Assembly: GCA_001986395.2 (NCBI GenBank)
Contig: MQVO02000001.1
Span: 1,116,001-1,180,000 of the forward strand
DNA length: 64,000 bases
Origin: Irpex lacteus
Taxonomy: Eukaryota > Basidiomycota > Agaricomycetes > Polyporales > Irpicaceae
Reading direction: 5' to 3'
Both the position numbers and the translations under genes were made by a program. Shown here piece by piece: positions 24,632 through 34,614 of this stretch (position 1 is its first letter; each line of letters opens with the position of its first letter). The notes beneath the pieces are model-generated. The model made no database searches. It was not told the origin of the DNA and worked only from the letters and a program-made list of their open reading frames with translations.

Positions 24632-27600
24632 TTAGTTCTCGTGTTGATGGGAATCAGAGTGTTCTGGGTAGGCAAAAGGATCATCGAGAGTCGTGTGAGA
24701 TGCTGCTACGGTAGGTGGACTTTCGGGTAATGTATGAGAGTTAACGAAATTTGAAGAGTATACAGAAGGGGAAGGATACCAAGCCATTGTATGATTATAC
24801 CATGGCGTGCTTGGCATAGCTATAGCGGTGGGCGGAGGAGTAGGCAAACCGGGGTTGGAATTTGGTGGCAGCACAGGAGTGAGAGGTGGGCGGTGAGCAT
24901 GCAGCCAAGGATACATAGTTTGGCTATAAGGCGTTGACGGAGTCGGCAGATTGTTAGGGTGTTGAACAGGCGGTGACATCACAGGAGTAGGCGGGAATGC
25001 GAGGGAAACTCGAGGTTGAAACAGCGGCAGATTGTATCGTTGAACCGGAAGCGGTGTCAGAGGAGTAGCTGGGAATGGTTGAGCTTGTACGTATCGTGAA
25101 TCGGATACTACAACACCTGAGCCACTTGGCGTTTGGATTTCCCAAGTGCCGGGAACAGGGCGAGGCTGTCCTCCGTTTGCAATTCGTGTTGCTTCACGTT
25201 CTTGACCACGTCGCACTCGTTCTTCTTCCTGCTTCAAGGGCTTCAAACGTGCTGTTTCAGCCTTGCGCGCGTCAGAGCGTTTCTTCTTCTCAGCTTCGTT
25301 ATCATCGGTCCATAGAGAGTCAGCTTTATCGATGCAGTCCAGAGCTCCAGGACCAAGATCATCGGCAAAGTGCCAGCCAGGTAACAGTTCCTTCAGATCT
25401 GCCAGTGTCTTGATCTTAGTTTCAGTAGCTAGAGTATTCAAGACGTTGTCCGGGAGTACAGTCTGCGGTGGGAAGCCAGAGTAGCGATAGTGCGCGCGCC
25501 AGTAGCTGTGTCGGAAAGTCGTCAAAGCAGTTACCACAGTAGTCTTTCGTTCGCGCGTTCGTTTCGGGGCCTGTTTTGCAGCTTGTTGCTTCGAGAACTC
25601 TTCAGGGCCAACAGGGTCCAGAATCTCGACATCTTCCAGTCTCGCCTTCAGCCGACGCATGAGATTAAGAAGAGAGACATCATGATCAGTCAGAGGACAG
25701 TCCGCGTCGGCGCCCTTCTTGGTAAGGCAGATGTCACAGCACACTACAGTCCGTTCTATCGAAATAAACTATAGTTAGCTGCAAACGCCCCCAACTGACG
25801 AATGTACCTTTCATTGGCGGATCCGGACTGTCGAAATACGCGTTCATAAACGCGGAGCGGCATTCCGTTGTGGTAATGTACTTGCGCATCTCAGGCAGCA
25901 TCTTCTTGCGTGGCTCGACGTCTGGATCTCCCTCTGCGTCCTCTGCAGGTGCATCATCACGACTACATTCTTCAACCTGCTGAGTAACGGCGTCATCCAA
26001 CTCTTGTTCCTCGTTGTCTCCGTTGCCTTGCCCGTTACCATTGTTCTGGCGCTTTCGCTTTCGCTGCGGAGGTAGAACGACTGAATCTTCTTCCTCCTTG
26101 ATTGGCACGTCTTGTGTTGCTGGTAGAGGCGCCGCATCCGGTGCCTTGGCTTGTCCTTTCTCACCTCCTCGCTTCTTCACAACCTGAAATACTGAGGGCT
26201 CGACAAGCATAAGAGCATAAGCAGGTTCCCCGTTACGCCCTCCTCGGCCCGCATGCTGAGACCATTGGAGCAAGTTGGTTGTGCTTTTGAACTGAACAAC
26301 TCGAGGGAGTCGTGGAACGTCCATACCCTGCGCAGTACGTGTCAACATCTGAATATATATGCAATATGTCCACTTACCATGCCAACAGCCTCAGTGCCAA
26401 CAAGGACTCTGACGAGCCCTTCTATGAAGAGCTTGAGCATAAGCTCCTTGACCTGCGGATCACGGCTTGCAATCACAAAGTCTATCTGCTCGCGGTAATG
26501 TGAGTCCTCCGGAAGCTGATGTACGAGATATAGCCATATATGAATGGCGGTTTCACGCTCATTGACAAAGATTAGTGTCGGGACGAGCTCCTTGCCCTCG
26601 CGCACCTCGTCTAGAACAAAGTCAAGCGCACCGAAGTCCTTTGGGCCCGAGAGGCAAGAGACTATTGACGTGATGTTGTGGCGTTCGTTTCCAAGGTTGA
26701 GAATGAACATTTGGTCACGATTGAAGGACAGCTTCGTAAGTAGAATCTCGAACATATCGGGGGGAGTGTTGCCGTGCAGAACAAGATGGGTCTGCGGGCC
26801 ATCAACGAGCGAGTCTTCTCCACCAGACCAAAATCCCGTCGGAAGTCTTCGCCCCAGTCAGGAACACAGTGCGCTTCGTCTATAACAGTAGTAACCACGT
26901 CTTTCATCCAGTCCGCGTTGCGTACAAGCTTCGAGAAGCGTGGATGTCGGAACAACATCTCCGGTGATGTTATTATCGCACGTATTTCGCCTTTCTCGAG
27001 TCTCTAATCTACCAAGTGAGTATTGAGTGGATTCAAATGAAATGTCACTGACCGTATGAAGTGCATCCGAATACGTGTCCGCATTTACTGCCTCGGAGGT
27101 GATTCCGCGAGATCGGAAGCGTGCAGCCTTCGACATTAGCGCATACAATCATTTGTAAGTAGTTATTCTCGCAAACTTGCCTTATAATACTCACCTGGTC
27201 CACCTCCAGTGCACTCAGAGGCGATACAATGATTATCTTGCTCGTCTGACTCGGGTCAGCGAGTAAGATAAGCATGAACGCCTCGGTCTTCCCTGACCCA
27301 GTACTACAGATGAGCCCAGTGTCCAGGCCCAAGTACGCTGCTTCCGCACAGTCGATCTGGTACCATCGAGGCGTCATGCCAGCGCGTTTCTGAAGCTCGG
27401 CATGCATTCGTGTTCGGGTAATTTGCTTCATATATGTGCGTGCTTTGTCTTTAGCTGCAGCATCTCGAGCGGCTTGTAGGGACTGGTACGAGTCGACATG
27501 TTGCTTGGTCTTCGGGCATGCTTCAGGTAAAATTTCGCACCCTTCTATGGTACCAGATACTTCAGCCCGGGGGGGAACAACAGCGGCAGACACGACAGTA

Positions 27601-27680
27601 GTAGGGTTACGAGTTGTTTTCTTCAGAGGCTGAGACTTCTTCGCAGCAGCAGCAGCTTTTGCGTGCGGTTTAGGAGGCAT
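24632..27680 (-). CDS. RecQ-like superfamily 2 helicase with one frameshift
   Basis: Exons 27195-27680, 27053-27127, 26378-27003, 25808-26327 and 24632-25755; 943 residues if one base is restored. Motifs: Walker A TGSGKTEAF (about 127-135), SPLSALEVDQ (motif Ia), VIDEAHC (motif II), FCTATLPP (motif III), and QWSQHAGRGGRNGE (motif VI). A Cys-containing segment (ERTVVCCDICLTKKG) follows, possibly zinc-binding. The C-terminus, some 200 residues, is Pro-rich and disordered. The N-terminus is basic and Ala/Lys-rich. In exon 3 the frame breaks in a run of six C (plus-strand G 26759-26764): TATLPP should continue DMFEILLTKL, which needs seven. The summed exon lengths also lack exactly one base. It is either a real knockout or a homopolymer sequencing error. 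Confidence 0.85.
26759..26764 (-). other. Frameshift point in the helicase
   Basis: Six-base homopolymer where the helicase frame changes between FCTATLPP and DMFEILLTKL. There is no intron signal within reach that would repair it; the only GT-AG option upstream would leave a 37-bp intron and delete motif III. Confidence 0.75.
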
Positions 27681-27850
27681 GTCGTGGGGAATAAATGAAT
27701 TAATACATAGTCATTGTCGGGGTATAGCATTAAGTTGGTATCGAGAGGAAAGAGCGCATAAACAAAAGCATGAATTAGACACTACGAGGGGACATCGTGC
27801 ATACAGCTGCTAACTAGCGCCGGCGCAATGTCGCGTCGCGTACAGTGGCA

Positions 27851-27979
27851 TACGGCACGTGACGACGTATCACCCTCCCTCTCCACCAAAGACACCAGAC
27901 GTTTGGACCGCGCCCGTTCTTGTCTTTTTCGCACTCCGCCGCCTAATCGGGCAGGTCCAAACGGCTGGTTCCGAGACTA
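27851..27979 (-). repeat. Right terminal inverted repeat
   Basis: Reverse complement of the left arm with identical blocks at 27851-27883 (33 bp), 27922-27943 (22 bp) and the outermost 8 bp. It is 16 bp shorter than the left arm through indels. The inner end is 170 bp from the helicase start codon. Confidence 0.9.
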
Positions 27980-29247
27980 ACCTTCCAAGTTCAAACGTTC
28001 AAGATCGTCCGCTGCTGATTGGAATTTCGGAAAAATATATCGCGGAGCGATACATCTGCTTCTTTTTTGTGTCGTCCGTGCGGGGGCCGACCGTTGTAAC
28101 GCGGTAAACGTCAGGAACTCGCTGTAGAACAGTGTCGGCTATGTTGTGCATATGTTTCGAACTGAGAGGCAAGCTCACCCTCATGTGAGCCCCGTGCTCG
28201 CGCGATGACCGACCTCTTTCCACTTTGACTCAGGTTGTTGCAGAAAGAAGCTTGCAGAGTAGAGACGTTCGAATTCGAGAGACAGATGGACGTCCTGGTG
28301 CAGTAGGAAGGGATCTGTCCGGAGGGGGCCATGATCGAATTTAAAGCAAGTGATCGGATCAAGATTCAGACGCTTCCATTAGACGTACGCCGGCCGACGC
28401 GGAATGATTTTGCTGGCCACACCTTGACGGCCACTGGTCAGTAGCAAGTACAGTATGTTGCTTGGCCGGAGAAAGCACGCTACTTAATGTTCTGCGACAG
28501 AAGGTCGTCTCATTTGTATTGCCTACGTGACAGAGTGTGGGGTGTCAAGGCATCAGTCTTCGGAAACTTACGGTAAATACTCAGTTTTCGAAGTTCATGA
28601 TTCAACCTTTATCTGAGTCTTACTTACATGTTGAGCACAGGTTTCTTCAGTCATATCCTCAGACCTGCAGTACGTAGTAAAAATGAACACGCTTGCACGG
28701 ATTGCGGCTTGCACTTCATCTCTTATGGGAAAGACCTAGAGCCTGTTGTCCGCGTTGGAATGTTCCCTGGTTTCACAGACACTAATTTCAGATATGTTTG
28801 CAGAACTTGGAGGCCTCTGAGGCGTACCGGGTATTCAACATTCCAACGAGTGTGTTCCATGACGGAGAGGTGATGATAATGAAGCATTATCTTCGATGAT
28901 TACTACGTGCCTTCAAAAGTTTGTGATTCTGCCTCGTAATAGTATATTCTTACAAACCAGTCTCTCACGACATGGTTCCCGTCGACAGATGCTATGGTGT
29001 ATGTCACTTCATGGCGTGCATGTGACTTAGGCTCGAAGAGGACTTCTGACAGGACTCGGAGTGCGATGGTAGAATGCCGTTGAATCGTGATCATCATCGT
29101 TAGTTGGATGTTCTTCCACACTCGATATACTGTGTATTCAAATGCTGACTTTAGTTATATTTATAGGTGTTGATTCTTAGAACTTGGAGGCTCCTGGAGC
29201 TGAGATGGCCTGAGTCGCCGGCACAAGTTTGGGTACGCACTAGAATG
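27980..29247. repeat. Repeat copy A, right part, beginning with the second target duplication
   Basis: Starts with ACCTTCCAA (27980-27988) and then matches 34790-36058 almost base for base with scattered substitutions and indels. Without the transposon and one 9-bp copy, the repeat totals about 1.43 kb. I see no protein family in it, and its outer ends are not inverted. Confidence 0.85.
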
Positions 29248-29269
29248 TTCGGACAACTATTAGTAACTG

Positions 29270-29719
29270 CTACCAGATATACGGAATCAATCTATATGGC
29301 ACCCTCTTCTGCCACTTCTCCCACTCATTTCCAAAGACGGTATGTAATGCTTGATCTTCATGTTCTGCTCGGGTACATAGATAGAGCAATGACCCGAATA
29401 TCGCGACAGTCCACGCTATCATAAAGACTCTACCGGCTCCAAGCTCCCACAATCCGCTTTCATACCACCACGACCCACGACCGAATTGGACGATAAGCAA
29501 CGACGTTTCATGAAGGACGATGGCAGTGTAGCTTGGGTGACGCACGACGCCGTATGGTCCGCTTGTAATTAACTGGTGGTCCTTCCTGATGGACAGTTGG
29601 AAGGAAAACATGCTGCCGAGTCCACGATAGCAGGAAAGACGGATGGCGGTCGCTGCTGCTATCGCAATCATTGCAAAGATGAAGTCCGGCGTTATGCGCA
29701 TAGTATGACGGCGATGTGT
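29270..29719 (-). CDS. ICMT-like (isoprenylcysteine methyltransferase family), C-terminal two thirds
   Basis: An open frame with the ICMT/Ste14 catalytic end: FSFQLSIRKDHQLITSGPYG, VVRHPSYTA, then RAEHEDQALHTVFGNEWEKW and a final LIPYIW. The histidine-proline-containing RHPSYTA and the AEHEDQALHTVFG segment are the family's S-adenosylmethionine and substrate elements. A likely acceptor at 29720-29721 begins this exon (THRRHTMRITPDF). Family members have about 230 residues, so one or two N-terminal membrane helices should be encoded upstream, but I could not find them before 30.7 kb. The stop lies 22 bp from repeat copy A, so the gene may be a relic cut by rearrangement. Confidence 0.7.
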   Translation of the reverse strand, partial: THRRHTMRITPDFIFAMIAIAAATAIRLSCYRGLGSMFSFQLSIRKDHQLITSGPYGVVRHPSYTAIVLHETSLLIVQFGRGSWWYESGLWELGAGRVFMIAWTVAIFGSLLYLCTRAEHEDQALHTVFGNEWEKWQKRVPYRLIPYIW

Positions 29720-30738
29720 CCTGTCGGGGTTTTACCAACCAAGTGGATGTCTTCCAGTGGTTTTAACCAAGTTCATCGAGCACGGACTATCCGCCTGATG
29801 TGTGCAGTTTTCTTTTAGTATTCAGTCGCTTCGACCTCGGCTGTGAGTACTCAACATTTGCGTGATTATGATGATATTCCTTTGGAACGCAGGATTTCCT
29901 CAACGTCAGGCCTTGTTGTGCCTGTCTGAGACAGTATCGTTTCGTCGTAGATGAATTGTGCGTTGCTAGAGGCTTCATGACCTCGTGCTGCGTGTAAGTT
30001 CATATCGATCTGACAGGTCCGACAAACTTGCTTACACGCTCCAATAGAGCCCACCACTGGAGCCACTGTTTTAGTGATTGGACCCAGGGCTGTCTGGTAC
30101 TGCTTTGAGAGTAAACTTGACAGATGCTCATAGCCCCGAGAGAACATGCCGTGGCCTGCATCTCTGCGCTGATAGAACCAGGTGCAATTTACCACAGTTC
30201 CGGTCGGGTGATAACTTTTTCTTACGAAGAAGCATCTAGGACGGATGTGTAGACCTTGCTGGTCGCGCCGCGTTCGAAGCCGGAGTTATTGACCTGCCTC
30301 CCTTCGGCACTGGCGACTGTGAGAAAGCCTCGGCAGATACGCAGAAGGCCCAAGGCTTCATGATGCGAACTGTCACTCTCAAACTCTGACGTGCCACGAT
30401 TGTATCACTCCGACATCATGCAGTCGTATCGTATACACGGGTTTTAGTATTGGTGTGGGACAATTTAGACCCCTCTGGAATACAGAGCGTGCATTTGTAT
30501 ATCCATCCCAACATGCGACGAGCATTGCAAGGATACTATTCCCATGGGAGGACACATCAGAGCTAGATTTGTGTGATGATATTCGACTGCTCCGATTCAC
30601 TCGCACATCAACAACGTTAACTATTGTAGTAGGGCGAGGATATTGGTACGTAGGCGTCAGATAGCACACCTATATATTTAGCTCAAACGTTGTACAGACT
30701 CTCGGACTCATACCAGTATCTTCGTCCTATAGACTGCA
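29720..30738. other. No gene resolved
   Basis: Should hold the missing 5' part of the ICMT-like gene. A 109-codon minus frame (29866-30195) is present but has no ICMT-like membrane segment. Confidence 0.35.
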
Positions 30739-32243
30739 ATGGCTTCTAATGCTACCACGGGACTCATACCAGACACAACAGCATTTGAGAATGTTGGCGT
30801 ATTGGGCGTGGTCTTTTCTGCTCTTAGTGCCTTGTTCGGTACGTGCTTGTGCTACGAGTCATTCTTACTAGAACGATCACCGAATCTCATCTTGAATTTC
30901 TAGGTGCATACGTAGTCGTATTCTCGCTCGCCGTATGGTCGACTTTCAGGCGCTCTGGTGCTATGTACAGAAACTTACGCATCGTGAGCATTGGACTGTG
31001 AGTACAATACCATTGATAATGAAGCAGGCAAGGAAAAAATGTAGTTGACAAAGAATAACACTGATAGATTCACGGTTCTCCTGATTCATTATATCTGTCG
31101 CGGTGTAATATTCGGTCAGTCACGCATCATCGATCCTCCGCAAGACATGCTACGCCTGTCGACGATGCCGCTCGCATTTGTTGCTGGGTGAGTTGTGCAC
31201 AGTATTTGCCAAGTGTAACAGTAACTCATTCCATTGAAAACTAGTCTCACCTCTACTCTCGCGGTAGGTCATGAGCCAGAATGACTTACAATGCTCGTTG
31301 TTATGTCAGTCTCATGATCATATGTTACCTGCAGGGATTTATCTCGGATGGGGTACTGGCCTGGAGGTTTTATGTTGTCTACGGAAGGCATCCTTGGGCC
31401 CTATGGTTGCCCATGAGCGCAATAATCTTGAATACATGTAAGCAGTCCCACTTCTTTGAGTGTTAAATTAGCTTATAATGAACTTAAATAGGTCTTGGTC
31501 TGGCTGCAAATTTTCAAGTTCTTGGATTTTACAGCAATGAGCAAAAGTACCTTCAAGTCGATCGGCTCCCAGTCCTCAAGGTGGATGTAGCATGGGGCTG
31601 GTTCACATTCGCCATCAATACAGCACTTACCGGAGCAATTGGCGGGAAAATCGTGTATGGTACCATTGCATTCCCAAGAACCCCAATTATTCTGACCAGT
31701 TTTGATAGCTATGTTACGCAGATCGCAAACCATGACACCGTAACTCGCTTATACGGAGGGGGCCATTACAACATAGCCCTCCTTGCCATAGTGGAATCAG
31801 CACTAGTCACATGGATCGGCCTTCTTATGTATGGAATAGCCTCTATTGCACCTGCTGGTGTCACGGTATGTGAAAGTCAATATTCAGGTACACACTACCA
31901 TGAAAATATTCATATGGGACATACCCTCTGCAGCTCGCCTGGAATGTTGGATTTGTTATGGCCTGCATAATACCAGTATTCTTCGTAAGGGCTTACATCT
32001 GGGATTGTAGTCTAATTCACTTACTCACGGTGCTTTCTTTCGCAGGGTATATCCCAGTGCCTGATCACGGCACAGATTGGATTAACAACATTGAATACTG
32101 AGACAGCAGCATCAGAGTATGCTGTTGGACTCTCCAAAGGACATTCCCCTAAGGATGCTATATCTGCCATAGTATTTTCCGGGACCAAAGAAACGACAGA
32201 CAGTCTCGAGGATAGTGGAGGCAATGTCCTGGATACAGTATAG
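30739..32243 (+). CDS. Basidiomycete seven-helix membrane protein
   Basis: Exons include 30739-30838, 30904-30997, 31068-31187, 31245-31263, then pieces near 31310-31440, 31495-31866, about 31933-31987 and 32046-32243. Hydrophobic helices follow one another (VLGVVFSALSALF, YVVVFSLAVW, FTVLLIHYICRGVIF, MIICYLQGFISDGVLAW and so on). DGVLAWRFYVVYGR is the hallmark shared with many Agaricomycete orphan 7TM proteins and with the gene at 60 kb. The tail is polar and cytosolic. The join between the fourth and fifth exons (about 31263-31310) does not keep frame with any GT-AG pair I see, so the gene may carry a small indel. Role unknown; receptor-like topology is only an analogy. Confidence 0.6.
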
Positions 32244-33224
32244 GCCTGAATCAACACTGAGGAACATTGAAAAGCTGGCTTGAAGTTGAAGTTCGAAATT
32301 GCGGCTTACTGAGCCTTTCCTCAATGTGCTGGGGGGGGGGGGGTCCGGTTTGTCATGTCCACGGCACTGGTACTTGTGCCATCGTGTTCAGACTTGTGGT
32401 CCAAATGATATTGATTTATGGATGGCGGTGCGAGTGGACCACATTGTCAGACACAAGATCAGGCTGAGCCCGCGAAGGTTGAACGTTTCTACTTTGCCTT
32501 AGGCAGACTAATCACGTCGTGGATTTCAACATGCAGTGATCGGGGCTCGGGCGTTGACGACTCGGACTCGGATGACCCGAGAAAAGGATGACCGTTACGT
32601 TACATATAGGTGGATATAGAAACACTACAAGTAGTGACACCAAGCACTGAAGCGATCATGCCACTAGTAGTGAGATGAGTGGCGAGTGTACTACTCTACG
32701 ATGTCAGTGATTCGGACACGAAGAGTACACAAAGGTCATTTACTGGTTGGCGCGATGTAGGCGCCTTGCGCCAATGCGTCAATTGAGGGCAGGCTTAGTC
32801 TCCCTAGGTATTTTGCGGAGAGTGGCGGCGTACACACGGTCGACATTCAACGTTCAAACGTCAAACGTCAAACTTCACAGGCTCAGGCTGAGTCTCTGAA
32901 ATTACGAAGTTGATGTCAGTATTATTCGACTTAGGTGGAACCATGCGCATATGACCTCGATGTGAAGCAAGTTGAACGAGGATCACTGGCACCTCACTAT
33001 TTTACGCTAAGGCTCTCCCATTGCACTTGCGGCTCTTAGCGATAGCTTTCTGTAAGCTGTATTTGCATGCCTGTCAGAGTCTGTGGTATCAATTTGACAC
33101 TTTGGCTCAGGGAGATGCCGCGGTGAGGCCCGTTGCAGGTGCCGATTCCATAGTTGATCTGTGCACTCGGGGACATATTTCTACAATTTACCATACATGT
33201 AGGCTCGTGAACCAGCCTCTATAA
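32244..33224. other. Gene-free stretch with a poly-G run
   Basis: A run of 13 G lies at 32331-32343, and short direct repeats of GTCAAAC/ACGTTCAA occur near 32850-32875. No gene seen. Confidence 0.5.
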
Positions 33225-33310
33225 ACTCGTACCTTACATACATGCGGAATCAACTTGAATGGCGTGCCCTTGCCAATGCTCCATTCGTCCCATTCTCTTC
33301 CGAATTCAGG
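33225..33310 (-). pseudogene. Relic exon of a second ICMT-like gene
   Basis: After a good acceptor (TATATAG) the frame reads PEFGREWDEWSIGKGTPFKL then IPHV, the ICMT C-terminus (compare VFGNEWEKWQKRVPYRLIPY at 29.3 kb). No other ICMT exon is nearby. It lies just downstream of the broken prenyltransferase. Confidence 0.6.
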
Positions 33311-33382
33311 CTATATAACCACGTTAATATTATTGCTGTAGACCTGTTCGTTGAATGTGGCTTCAGTTCGTGATGCAGATGA

Positions 33383-34270
33383 TTACATTTGCGAAAATAG
33401 ACTCACCGTCAGTGCTTTCCCACATTGCTTTACATCATCGAAGTCTGTTGTCTGCAGCTGACGAGCATATACCAATGCTACACCGCCGACGGTGATGTTA
33501 TAGTAGCAGTATCCTTCCTCGCAGGTGACACCTGCAATGAAAAGGCTGATGACGGCCATCGTAGCCAAAGTAAACAGCGCGCTACGGATATGTGTCCCAA
33601 ATAGGATCGCGGCAGATTTTACGCCGACTTGGATGTCCTCTGAGCGATCCTGGCAAGCGTATATGGTATCGAGGATAAACGTCGAGCTAATGAGTGAACG
33701 AAATATGTCAGATTCAAGTCTTGTGTGAGATTAGGTGTTTGAATATTACCCGCCGAATGCGATGCATAACATCAACAGTGTGGTAGTCTGGTACGATCCA
33801 CCCGTGACAGATAGCCAAGCAATCGGGATAGGCCACAATATGGAAGCACCTGCAGATAGGTATATTAGTCTGAGATACATTCAATAACCGAACAGATAAG
33901 TTTTTACTGAGGCACAACTGTGGTATATTGATCCAACGTTTCATCAGAGGATAAGGCGTATCAAGGCTGCCAACCCAGCGCAGCCGAGCCAGAGTCTACT
34001 CGGCGATGCCAGGGCCCAACATAATACTCGTCAGACTGGGCAACATTAACGTTTGATCGGTTTACAACGTACAAGTTTGTACTTCCGCTGGCAATTCTCA
34101 ACATAGCGAGCGTTAGGAGCGTTAGAATTGAGAGGAGTAGGCATGCCCCTCGCATTGGACATGCCTCCAGATGCAAGGGGACGCGTTTTGGTGCGTTCTA
34201 AAGAATGTGGACGTAAGCTCGTGCGCCATGAACACCGAACAGGGGACTCACCCACCAAACGATTGAACAC
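33383..34270 (-). pseudogene. Broken UbiA-type prenyltransferase
   Basis: Paralogue of the intact genes at 46.1 and 57.0 kb. Recognisable pieces: FNRLVG at 34.25 kb (end of the first Asp motif exon), TKTRPLASGG, LRIASGSTNLY, DTPYPLMKRWINIPQL, WPIPIAW and DTIYACQDRSEDIQVGVKSA (second Asp-rich motif). Breaks: the N-terminal exon with the NDxxDxxxD motif is absent; the frame shifts between LASGG and MRGACLLLSIL (about 34.13-34.17 kb); and the last exon is missing. Confidence 0.75.
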
Positions 34271-34529
34271 CCAACTGTACTTGACTTGATCACATCCAAA
34301 TCTGATACGGCGAAGGAGGTTTCGTCAAGTGGCTTTGATTCTGGGAACAGCGTCGCCACGATTAATATTAATCATACTTGGATCCCAATATGAGGTTCGA
34401 ATACTCACAGGACGTCTCACCGATCACGGGAAGATTAAGTCATGTTAAAGACACGATTAATACTACCGCTATGGAGGGCGGCAAGCCAAGTATAGGCCAA
34501 TCCAAGCCAGAGACTCGGCCGGCAACACG

Positions 34530-34614
34530 ACATGCATATATAACACGAAGTATGTCGTGCACACACGCGTGTCTAACCTTCCCACCATCGTACTGACCAT
34601 CGTACTGATGTCCT
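34530..34614 (+). repeat. Copy of the promoter and start-codon region of the 36-kb membrane gene
   Basis: Matches 36206-36287: ACACGAAGTATGTCGTG, an ACGCG block, CTTCCCACCATCGTACTGA and TGATGTCCT, which includes the ATG of the downstream gene. Here the match ends exactly where repeat copy B begins. It has an extra ACCATCGTACTG unit and a TATATAA-like element. Confidence 0.75.

Larger units (their letters stand above)
21327..27979. mobile_element. Complete DNA transposon carrying DUF6589-like and RecQ-like genes
   Basis: A 6,653-bp element. Its ends are perfect inverted TAGTCTCG...CGAGACTA, within longer imperfect inverted repeats (145 bp left, 129 bp right). It is flanked by an exact 9-bp duplication. 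The paralogous repeat at 34615-36058 continues straight through the same site with one copy of the 9 bp. Inside are two convergent genes: a DUF6589-like protein (21627-24611, plus) and a RecQ-like helicase (24632-27680, minus), stops 20 bp apart. Neither is a transposase family I know by name. A 9-bp duplication is common in Mutator-like elements, but no MULE transposase is seen. It is not a Helitron: those make no target duplication and carry a Rep domain. Confidence 0.9.

Noticed and set aside
21327..27979. Mutator-like (MULE) classification based on the 9-bp duplication and long inverted arms
   Set aside because: Neither encoded protein shows a MULE transposase signature that I can see. 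The duplication length alone is not enough.
29215..29247. CTAG near the end of the 1.44-kb repeat as a Helitron 3' end
   Set aside because: Both copies share AATG beyond CTAG, so the border is not at CTAG, and no 3' hairpin or 5' TC end is clear.
32331..32343. Poly-G run as a functional G-quadruplex
   Set aside because: A single G13 run with no nearby gene start; more likely a slippage product.
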